DNA of 64,000 nucleotides from Calditrichaceae bacterium (GTDB lineage: Bacteria; Calditrichota; Calditrichia; RBG-13-44-9; J075), in contig JABWBP010000018.1 in assembly GCA_013360445.1 (NCBI GenBank), positions 1 through 64,000 of the forward strand. Reading direction: 5' to 3'. Both the position numbers and the translations under genes were made by a program. Below, one piece after another: positions 26,070-32,668 of this stretch (the first letter of the stretch is position 1; the number at the start of each line of letters is the position of its first letter). The notes beneath the pieces are model-generated. The model saw only the letters and a list, made by a program, of their open reading frames with translations, was not told where the DNA came from and made no database searches.

Positions 26070-26966
26070 ATGTCCGCAAATCCGACCTCTGCCATAGCCA
26101 TCCCGCAATCGGCCGCTTCGATCTGGCGAACGGTGCTGGGGCGGGTTTTGCGCAATCCCCTGGGAATTTTCGGCCTGGCCATCGTAGCGCTCGCGATTCT
26201 GGCGGCGCTCTTTGCTCCTCAAATTGCTCCCTACGACCCATATCAGCAGATTTTAGCAGAACGTTTGCGGGGGCCCTCCCCTGCCCACCTCATGGGGCAG
26301 GATGACCTGGGGCGGGATATTCTCAGCCGGGCGCTCTTCGGAACCCGGGTTTCCCTGGCGGTGGGATTCATTACCATCGCGATCAGCGCCCTGGCAGGAA
26401 TGCTGGTGGGGGCCATTGCCGGGTACTTCGGCGGCTGGGTGGATGAAATCCTGATGCGCCTTACCGACATCCTGCTGGCCTTCCCGGGGATTTTGCTGGC
26501 GATTGCCATCATGGCGATTTTAGAGCCCAGCTTCAACAACGTATTGATCGCCCTGTGCATCGTGGGCTGGAAAGGGTACGCCCGGCTGGTGCGCGGCGAG
26601 GTGCTCAAAGAAAAAGAGAAAGAATACGTGCAGGCGGCCCGGGCGTTAGGATACTCGCGAACCCGGATCATCGTTTTTCACCTGCTGCCCAACACCCTCA
26701 ACCCGGTGTTCGTCATGGCCACCCTGGGCATCGCCGGCATGATCATCTCCGAGGCCGGGCTTTCATTCCTGGGATTAGGAACCCAGCCGCCCACGCCCAG
26801 TTGGGGCGGGATGCTCTCCGACGGAACCAACTACTTCTGGGAAGCCCCCCACATGACCATTTTCCCCGGCCTGGCGATCATGATCCTGGTGTTAGGATTC
26901 TCCTTCCTCGGCGACGCTCTCCGCGATGCGTTGGACCCGCACATCAAGTATTATTCGGAAAGCTAA
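26070..26966 (+). CDS. Oligopeptide/dipeptide ABC transporter permease, DppC type
   Basis: Inner-membrane permease of a binding-protein-dependent peptide (or nickel) transporter. The 298-residue protein has the DppC/OppC N-terminal segment LGIFGLAIVALAILAALFAP then YDPYQQ, the HLMGQDDLGRDILSRALFGTR loop, six predicted membrane helices and the EAA loop EYVQAARALGYSRTRIIVFHLLPN. I start at ATG 26070, which gives the usual family N-terminus; the frame is open to 25971 through repeat sequence. No DppB permease, ATPase or binding protein is encoded nearby, so it is an orphan here; its partners may be elsewhere. Confidence 0.88.
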   Translation: MSANPTSAIAIPQSAASIWRTVLGRVLRNPLGIFGLAIVALAILAALFAPQIAPYDPYQQILAERLRGPSPAHLMGQDDLGRDILSRALFGTRVSLAVGFITIAISALAGMLVGAIAGYFGGWVDEILMRLTDILLAFPGILLAIAIMAILEPSFNNVLIALCIVGWKGYARLVRGEVLKEKEKEYVQAARALGYSRTRIIVFHLLPNTLNPVFVMATLGIAGMIISEAGLSFLGLGTQPPTPSWGGMLSDGTNYFWEAPHMTIFPGLAIMILVLGFSFLGDALRDALDPHIKYYSES

Positions 26967-26971
26967 ACGCG

Positions 26972-27083
26972 GTGTTAAAGTGTTATTGTGTTTTGGTGTT
27001 AAGGTGGTTAAGTTAGGGCGCTTATTGCTGGGATTGCGGGTAGAAACCAAAAGCACTTGAACACGATAACACTTGAACCCTAA
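26972..27083. repeat. GTGTTA-type inverted repeat between dppC and rnhA
   Basis: Degenerate GTGTT units on the left and AACAC units on the right. The best pair is 26978-26992 with 27060-27074 (14 of 15). It starts 5 nt after the permease stop. Related units occur near 52415-52440, 52699-52770, 54445-54470 and 63648-63683. Confidence 0.75.
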
Positions 27084-27101
27084 AACACTAATTTGTTGAT
27101 C

Positions 27102-28085
27102 ATGCCTTCAGAAAAAATCATCATCTACTGCGACGGGGCCTGTTCCGGCAACCAGTTTGAGCAAAACGTCGGCGGGTGGGGCGCGGTGCTGCAATACAAA
27201 GACCGGGTGAAGGAGATTTACGGCGGGGAGAAGAACACCACCAACAACCGCATGGAACTGACCGCCTGCATCAAAGCCCTGGAGCAGGTGAAGCTGAAAA
27301 ACGCCGAAATCGAGATATACTGCGACAGCGCCTACATCGTGAACTGCTTCCGGCAGGGCTGGCACCTGAAATGGCAGCGAAATGGCTGGATGACTTCCAA
27401 AAAAGCGCCGGTGGAGAACCGCGACTTGTGGGAGCGGTTGATTTCGCTGGCCGATCAACACCAGGTTACTTTTCAAAAAGTAAAAGGCCACGCCGGGGTG
27501 GAATTGAACGAACGCGCCGACCAACTGGCCAACCGTGGTATGGCCGAAGCGGAAAAAAATCCTTCCCAATCACCGGTCGCCAATCGTCCATCGCCAATCG
27601 CTAATCGTCAATCGCCAATCGCTAATCGTCAATCGAAAATCACCAATGCCAGCCCCGATCCTCGTCTGGATTACCGCGCGGTAGAAGGCGGCTACCTGCT
27701 GCGCCTGCCGCGCGGGGCGCGGGTGATGGAAACCCTGCTGGATTTTATCCGGGAGAAAAACATCGACGGCGGGGCTCTCTCGGCCATCGGCGCGGTGGAA
27801 GAAGTGGAATTAGGCTATTTTCGCCTTTCCGATCATCAATACCTGCGCAAAAAATTGAACGGAATTTACGAGCTGGTCGCCTTCAGCGGCAACGTCAGCT
27901 ACGTTGACGGCCAGCCCATGGTGCATGCCCACGCGGTGCTCGGCGACCCCGGTTTTCAAACCGTTGCCGGGCACTTCTTCGACGGCGCCGTGGCAGTAAC
28001 GATGGAAATCTATCTCACGGTTTTCAGCGACAAAATTGCCCGCCGCCGGGATGAAGAAACCGGGCTGAATTTGCTGGATTTGTAG
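27102..28085 (+). CDS. rnhA: Ribonuclease HI fused to a DUF296 (PPC-type) domain
   Basis: A 327-residue fusion. Residues 1-150 are a complete RNase HI that degrades RNA in RNA-DNA hybrids, with catalytic Asp11, Glu52, Asp75 and Asp140, and the KGHAG motif. Residues 190-327 are a DUF296/PPC domain (GGYLLRLPRGARVMETLLDF, HAHAVLGD, HFFDGAVAVTMEIYL), often a stand-alone protein with a metal-binding HxH, and linked to DNA binding in plant AHL proteins. The linker, about 158-182, reads SPIANRQ-type repeats and is encoded by a tandem array that looks like the intergenic repeats of this genome. The fusion therefore probably arose when a repeat removed the stop codon between two adjacent genes. Confidence 0.88.
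   Translation: MPSEKIIIYCDGACSGNQFEQNVGGWGAVLQYKDRVKEIYGGEKNTTNNRMELTACIKALEQVKLKNAEIEIYCDSAYIVNCFRQGWHLKWQRNGWMTSKKAPVENRDLWERLISLADQHQVTFQKVKGHAGVELNERADQLANRGMAEAEKNPSQSPVANRPSPIANRQSPIANRQSKITNASPDPRLDYRAVEGGYLLRLPRGARVMETLLDFIREKNIDGGALSAIGAVEEVELGYFRLSDHQYLRKKLNGIYELVAFSGNVSYVDGQPMVHAHAVLGDPGFQTVAGHFFDGAVAVTMEIYLTVFSDKIARRRDEETGLNLLDL
27575..27648 (+). repeat. 21-bp tandem repeat forming the RNase HI-DUF296 linker
   Basis: Two near-identical 21-bp units (27588-27608 and 27609-27629; core TCGCCAATCGCTAATCGT, one mismatch) with partial units on each side. Its length keeps the frame open (7 residues per unit). Its style matches the short-motif repeats seen only in spacers elsewhere in the window. 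Confidence 0.88.
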
Positions 28086-28098
28086 CTGAAGGGAACCT

Positions 28099-29124
28099 AT
28101 GAAAAACCACCGCTGGATCTACTGGCTCAAACTGTTAGCCGGTATGATTCTGATCTTCATTCTCTACCAAAAAATCAATCGCCGCGAACCGATTCTGGAA
28201 GCCTTCCGGGTAACCGATTGGAGCAATATCCTCATCTGCATCGGTTTGCTTATCCCCAACATCGGATTGGCCTTCCTGAAATGGCGCTACTTGCTGAAAA
28301 ACCGTTTTGCCAACGTTTCCAACCGCGAGGCCTTCGGCTCCCTGATGTTCGGCTACACCCTCGGCCTCATCACCCCCGGGCGGATCGGGGAATTGGGGCG
28401 GGGCCTGTTCTTCACCGATAAAAACAAGCTCACCGTTACCGGCCTGAACCTGCTCGACAAAGCCGCCAACCAGATCATCGTCTTCACCTTAGGCGGCGCG
28501 GCGCTGGGACTGATGCTGATCCAGCGCAAACTCGGCGAGATCAGCCATGCGCGGCTCCTGTTCGCGGGCAGCCTGGCGGTTCTGCTCGTCCTCTGGGTGG
28601 TAATGCTCAACCCCCGGCGGATTCGCGCCCTGCTGCAGCGCTTCAGCCGCCGCTTTTCACCTCGATCCAAAATTCATGCCTTCATTGCCGCCCTCGACCA
28701 CGTTACCCTTAAAGACAGCCTGGCGGTGCTGGCGCTCAGCTTTACCTGGATTCTGGTGATTACCGTGCAATATCACATCCTGGTGCTGGCGTTTACCCCG
28801 GTGTCGCTATGGGATTCCCTGGAAGCGGTGAGCGCGGTTCTGTTCGTAAAAACCTTTTTACCTTTTACCTTCGGGGATTTGGGAGTGCGGGAAGGGGTGG
28901 CCGTTTATTTCTATTCCCGGTTCGGAATCTCCTCCGCCGCGGTGTTCAACGCTTCCTTGCTGGTTTTTCTGATCAATTTCCTGGTCCCCGCGCTTTGCGG
29001 GGTTTATTATCTTTTCCAGGTTCGGGAGAAGTACAACGGCAAAGTTTTCGCTCCTTCCGAGCCGCCGGCGCAAGCACCCGCTCCTTACCCGGCCCTGGCG
29101 GAAAGCAGATTGAGCGATGATTGA
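28099..29124 (+). CDS. Flippase-like/LPG synthase transmembrane-domain protein
   Basis: A 341-residue integral membrane protein with eight or so hydrophobic helices. It matches the 'lysylphosphatidylglycerol synthase TM / UPF0104' family: GYTLGLITPGRIGELGRG in the middle and FLPFTFGDLGVREGVAVYFY near the end are the conserved patches. Family members act with glycosyltransferases in polyprenyl- or lipid-linked sugar pathways or as regulators of isoprenoid-linked transport; the substrate here is unknown. It overlaps the following glycosyltransferase by 8 nt, which indicates coupling. Confidence 0.85.
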   Translation: MKNHRWIYWLKLLAGMILIFILYQKINRREPILEAFRVTDWSNILICIGLLIPNIGLAFLKWRYLLKNRFANVSNREAFGSLMFGYTLGLITPGRIGELGRGLFFTDKNKLTVTGLNLLDKAANQIIVFTLGGAALGLMLIQRKLGEISHARLLFAGSLAVLLVLWVVMLNPRRIRALLQRFSRRFSPRSKIHAFIAALDHVTLKDSLAVLALSFTWILVITVQYHILVLAFTPVSLWDSLEAVSAVLFVKTFLPFTFGDLGVREGVAVYFYSRFGISSAAVFNASLLVFLINFLVPALCGVYYLFQVREKYNGKVFAPSEPPAQAPAPYPALAESRLSDD

Positions 29125-30247
29125 AACGGTTTTTCTATTCCTGAGCCTCTTTTACGGTGGTTTGATCCTGTTTTTTTATATCGGAATTCGCCGGGAGCGG
29201 GCGCGAAAGCCTGCTTCCAACCACTGGCAGCCTTTTGTATCCGTGCTGGTGCCGGCCCGCAACGAAGCCGCCCATATCGTTTCCACCCTGCAGAGCCTGG
29301 CCGGCCAGACCTACCCGGCCTCTCGCCTGGAGATCATTGTCATCGACGACCATTCCAGCGACTGCACCGGGGAGACGGTGCGCGGGTTCATTGCCGCCCA
29401 TGGCCTGGCGCACTTCCGACTGCTAAGCCACCGGGTGGACGGCGTTCAGCCTACTTATAAAAAAACCGCCATTGCTTATGCCCTGCAATCCGCCCGGGGA
29501 GAGATCATTATGACCACGGACGCAGACTGCCGGGTGCAGCCGGATTGGGTGGCCTCGATGGTGAGTCGCTACGACGCGGAGACCGGTATGGTAGCGGGAT
29601 TGGCCGCTTTCGATCCGGCGTATGAGAAAACCCTGTTCCACAAACTGCAAACCCTGGAATTCGCCGGGCTGGTATTTGCCGGGGTGGGAGCGGTGGGCAA
29701 CCACTATCCCCTGATCTGTAACGGCAGCAATCTGAGTTACCGCAAGACGGTTTACGAGGAAGTAGGCGGGTTTGCCGGGCACGATCACATTCCCTCCGGC
29801 GACGACGATCTGTTCATGCAGAACGTGCATCATTACACTCGCTGGAAAATCCGCTATAACCTGGATTTTAAGGCGGTGAATTTCACCCGCCCGGTAGATT
29901 CCCTGCGCGCTTTTCTGAACCAGCGCGCCCGCTGGGCCTCCAAAGGAACCCATTACCCCGGCTTCAAAACCTTGCTCATCCTGCTGCTGATCTATTTTTA
30001 CTACGTTGCCCTGCTGAGCCTGCCGGTTCTTACCGTGGCGGGGCGATTTTCCGGCGCGGTATTGCTGGCCGGTTTTCTGCTCAAGCTCATCCCGGAATTT
30101 TTGATTCTGTCCCAGGCGCTGAACGTCCTGCAGCGGCGCGAGCTGCTGCGCTGGTTTGCGGTTGCCGAAATTTTTCATACTCCCTACATTGTGCTGGCGG
30201 GGTTGCGGGGGTTTTTCAAATTGTATCGCTGGAAGCGTGAAACGTAA
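29117..30247 (+). CDS. Membrane glycosyltransferase, family 2
   Basis: A 376-residue protein with one N-terminal membrane helix, a GT-A catalytic domain and C-terminal membrane helices. Motifs: VSVLVPARNEA, IDDHSSDCT (nucleotide-sugar binding), TTDADC (DxD metal site), GDDDLF and QRARWASKG (a QxxRW-type signature). This arrangement is that of processive beta-glycosyltransferases (cellulose/chitin synthase-like) and of lipid-linked sugar transferases. With the flippase-like protein and a polysaccharide deacetylase it probably makes an envelope glycan. The stop codon lies inside the left arm of a 19-bp inverted repeat. Confidence 0.9.
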   Translation: MIETVFLFLSLFYGGLILFFYIGIRRERARKPASNHWQPFVSVLVPARNEAAHIVSTLQSLAGQTYPASRLEIIVIDDHSSDCTGETVRGFIAAHGLAHFRLLSHRVDGVQPTYKKTAIAYALQSARGEIIMTTDADCRVQPDWVASMVSRYDAETGMVAGLAAFDPAYEKTLFHKLQTLEFAGLVFAGVGAVGNHYPLICNGSNLSYRKTVYEEVGGFAGHDHIPSGDDDLFMQNVHHYTRWKIRYNLDFKAVNFTRPVDSLRAFLNQRARWASKGTHYPGFKTLLILLLIYFYYVALLSLPVLTVAGRFSGAVLLAGFLLKLIPEFLILSQALNVLQRRELLRWFAVAEIFHTPYIVLAGLRGFFKLYRWKRET

Positions 30248-30346
30248 AACGTAATGCGTAACTCGTATTGCGTATTCCGTTTTGGTTACGCATTACGCAA
30301 TACGAAATACACCTCACATTTTACGCCTTACGCATTACGTTTTACG
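30243..30346. repeat. Nested inverted repeat overlapping the glycosyltransferase stop codon
   Basis: Outer arms 30243-30261 and 30328-30346 are a perfect 19-bp inverted pair (arm CGTAAAACGTAATGCGTAA). Inner arms 30264-30274 and 30294-30304 are a perfect 11-bp pair (CGTATTGCGTA). The glycosyltransferase stop TAA at 30245-30247 is part of the left arm. Confidence 0.9.
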
Positions 30347-30390
30347 CATTACGGTCCACGTTTCATCAAATCAAAATCCCGGATTCCCCC

Positions 30391-31047
30391 ATGCTCTCCC
30401 ATCGCATTCTTGCCAGAATCTTTTACAAACCCTTTCCGGGAATCACCTGGCAGTACTCCGCGAGCGAGAATGTTGTTTACCTCACCTTTGACGACGGCCC
30501 CTACCCCCCGGTCACAAAACCGCTTTTAGAAATGCTGAACGCCCTTGGGGTTCCGGCCACCTTTTTTCTCTCCGGGGAGAGCCTCTTTCGTTACCGCCGG
30601 GAATTGCCGGAGCTGGATTATTCCCCCCACCAGGTGGGCAGCCATTTTTACCGCCACGTCTCCCTGTTTTTCACCGGTCCCCGGAAGCTCCAAAAAGGCC
30701 TCCGCCTCACCGACCGGTTGATTTCCCGATACCTGCGCCGCGAAACGCGCTTCTTCCGCCCACCCTACGGGATATTCAATCCCCGGCACTTTCCAACGCT
30801 GCAAGAGGCGGGCAAGAAGATGGTGCTCTGGTCGCTGATGGCCTACGATTTCAAATGGGAAGCGGGGCGAATTTTAAGGCATCTCTGCGATTCCGCCCGC
30901 CCCGGCGACATTATCGTGTTTCACGACTCGCCCAAGACCGAGAAGGTGCTGTTGGAAGTGCTTCCGCGATTTATCGATTTTTGCCGGGAGCGGGGGTGGG
31001 GGTTTGGGCAGGTAAATCAAGATAGAATTACTTCACCCGAAATTTGA
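30391..31047 (+). CDS. Polysaccharide deacetylase (NodB domain)
   Basis: A 218-residue NodB-type deacetylase that removes acetyl groups from amino sugars in glycans. Motifs: LTFDDGPYPP (catalytic and metal Asp), QVGSHFYRHVS (metal His pair, H-x3-H), FFRPPYGIFN, and the C-terminal IIVFHDS. There is no signal peptide from the chosen ATG at 30391, so the protein may be cytoplasmic or the start may lie further upstream. In-frame sequence upstream to 30268 is translated repeat (FYALRITFYALR) and is unlikely to be genuine. Third gene of the flippase/glycosyltransferase set. Confidence 0.88.
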   Translation: MLSHRILARIFYKPFPGITWQYSASENVVYLTFDDGPYPPVTKPLLEMLNALGVPATFFLSGESLFRYRRELPELDYSPHQVGSHFYRHVSLFFTGPRKLQKGLRLTDRLISRYLRRETRFFRPPYGIFNPRHFPTLQEAGKKMVLWSLMAYDFKWEAGRILRHLCDSARPGDIIVFHDSPKTEKVLLEVLPRFIDFCRERGWGFGQVNQDRITSPEI

Positions 31048-31100
31048 CTTGAAGGCTCTATTTGATTAAGTTGAAACGCCGAAAATTTGAAGGAGTCATT

Positions 31101-31337
31101 ATGGAAGATAAGGTTCAATTTTTGCTCGACCACAGCGGTAAAAAGGTGGGGGTGTACTTGCCAATTGAAACCTGGGAGACCCTTTTACAGGGCGATACTA
31201 AAATTCTCGAAAAATTCCGAAGGGGGAGGAAGAAGAAATCTAACCTTCGTCAAGAGTTGCCATCCTTTGACCTGGGGGGAGATTTTATGCCGACCCGGGA
31301 AGAAATCTATGATGAACACATATTAAGGGAGCCATAA
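31101..31337 (+). CDS. Small antitoxin-like protein paired with a broken PIN toxin
   Basis: A 78-residue acidic/basic protein. The N-terminus VQFLLDHSGKKVGVYLPIETWETLL resembles the dimerisation core of Phd/VapB-type antitoxins that precede PIN-domain toxins, and the tail (RQELPSFDLGGDFMPTREEIYDEH) is the kind that wraps the toxin. GGAG lies 7 nt before the ATG at 31101. The last four codons and the stop lie within a 97-bp element that also separates it from the PIN gene, so the original C-terminus may have been altered. Confidence 0.65.
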   Translation: MEDKVQFLLDHSGKKVGVYLPIETWETLLQGDTKILEKFRRGRKKKSNLRQELPSFDLGGDFMPTREEIYDEHILREP

Positions 31338-31422
31338 AAAAATAATGTACCCAACTGAGCGCACAGAGTTATTGAAACACATTAGCGTTCAGTGGTACAA
31401 TAAAAAGGGCGAAAGCCCTAAA
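31326..31422. repeat. 97-bp dispersed element, copy 1
   Basis: This segment is the reverse complement of 45232-45328 with only two mismatches in 97 bp. It contains a GGGCGAAAGCCC hairpin near its right end. It overlaps the antitoxin stop and sits between antitoxin and toxin where such genes normally touch or overlap. Confidence 0.92.
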
Positions 31423-31440
31423 CAAAGTGAGGAACGATAT

Positions 31441-31872
31441 TTGAAGACTGCTATTGATGCCAATATACTGGTATATGCTTCAAATAGATCATCCCAATAA
31501 CATTCTTCCTGTCGGTCATATTTGTCAAAAGAACGGGAAAACCTGGTCATTGCGAATCAAACCTTGTTTGAATTCGTGAGAGCCGTTACCTATCCCCGGA
31601 ATCCTAACCCGCTATCCTTGAAGGCCGCGCTAAGATACGCTATAGAGTACCAATCAATCTTTGAGATCATTTACGAAACCGAAAGAGATTTAGAGATTTT
31701 TCAATCCCTGTGTGAAAAATATAAACTAGGAAGCAACCGGGTATTTGACACCAGGTTAGTCGCTACCCTGGTCAATAACCATATTCCCCGGATAGCGACG
31801 ATTAATGAAAAAGATTTTGCCGTATTTGGCGAAATACATGTCGTCAATCCAGCCAAATTGATGAAAGCCTGA
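31441..31872 (+). pseudogene. PIN-domain (VapC-like) toxin interrupted by a stop codon
   Basis: From the TTG at 31441 (with GTGAGGAA just upstream) the frame reads KTAIDANILVYASNRSSQ, the PIN N-terminus with its first metal aspartate, then hits TAA at 31498-31500. The same frame continues to 31872 with NLVIANQTLFEFVRAVTYPR, NRVFDTRLVATLVNNHIPRI and INEKDFAVFG, supplying the remaining PIN acidic residues. So a single in-frame nonsense codon breaks an otherwise intact VapC-like RNase of about 143 residues. It is likely inactive, unless the downstream part is translated on its own. Confidence 0.8.
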
Positions 31873-32668
31873 GAAATCTTATTGTAGCTTTCCCGCGCTA
31901 ACTTCTTCTCTGAATCAAGAAATTTGGGTAATAGGGCAGGGGGGCGTTTAACCGTGGTTAGAGCAAATATTCTCGAATCCGCGATGACGCGCCCATCTGC
32001 CGTTTTAAACAAAATTGTGGTTTTTGGTGATTCGACTCCTTAAATTATTGTCGGTTCAAAATCGCTACAGTTGCTGGAAATCTTGCTCCGGAATGGTTCT
32101 TTGAACTTAGAATGGATTTCTCGGAAGAGCGGCAAAATCCATTCGCAAATAACCCCAGGGTTTCGCATTTTTGCCGGGGGCAGCAATGCTCCGGATGTTT
32201 TTTACAGCAATAATCCTACCTGTTAACAGCGCCACAGCGGTTAGTCCCCTACCATCATACCTGCCAAAACCCTTTTATTGTCAAATCTTGATCCCTATGC
32301 AGGCGATTCCGGCGCCCGCCGGAACCGCCTGCACATAAGCGACCATTACATCATTCACCCATATTCTATCGCATTCGTTCCGGTTGCGGATATTGAGCAT
32401 TGATCCGTTCATTCACGAAGGCAAACAGGTGTTTTCCGGGAGCGCTTCTGCCCTTCCGGTTTTATATCACCAGAGCCTTGTACTATCAGGTCATATATGG
32501 GAATTTCAAAATGAATCGGGGAACCGGCGAGCGCGAGAAACGGAGACCTGAATCTCCGGCTCTCCCCTTCTCCGTTTCATTGAGTTAGAGCAGTATTCTG
32601 CGCTATCAACAATTCTCAAATGTCAGGTGATAGTACAACATAAACCTAAATAACGCAGGTAAATAGCC
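31873..32668. other. Gene-free spacer of about 800 nt with hairpins
   Basis: No convincing gene. It holds a strong two-part hairpin at 32298-32333 (TGCAGGCG paired with CGCCTGCA, inner TCCGGCG with CGCCGGA) and a nested repeat at 32478-32638. A minus-strand frame near 31870-32010 (containing KTADGRVIADSRIFAL) is open but runs antisense into the toxin remnant and is not recognisable. Confidence 0.6.
32478..32638. repeat. Nested inverted repeat with TTGTACTATCA ends
   Basis: The ends 32478-32488 and 32628-32638 are a perfect 11-bp inverted pair. Inside is a GAAACGGAGA/TCTCCGTTTC-type pair (near 32541-32550 and 32570-32579). The element stops 30 nt before the next gene. Confidence 0.75.

Noticed and set aside
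27575-27648. Short regular repeats that at first look like a small CRISPR array
   Set aside because: The units are contiguous 21-bp copies without unique spacers and are translated in frame as a protein linker.
31701-32012. 103-codon minus-strand frame beyond the broken toxin
   Set aside because: Half of it is antisense to the PIN pseudogene and the rest matches no family I know; no ribosome binding site with a proper start.
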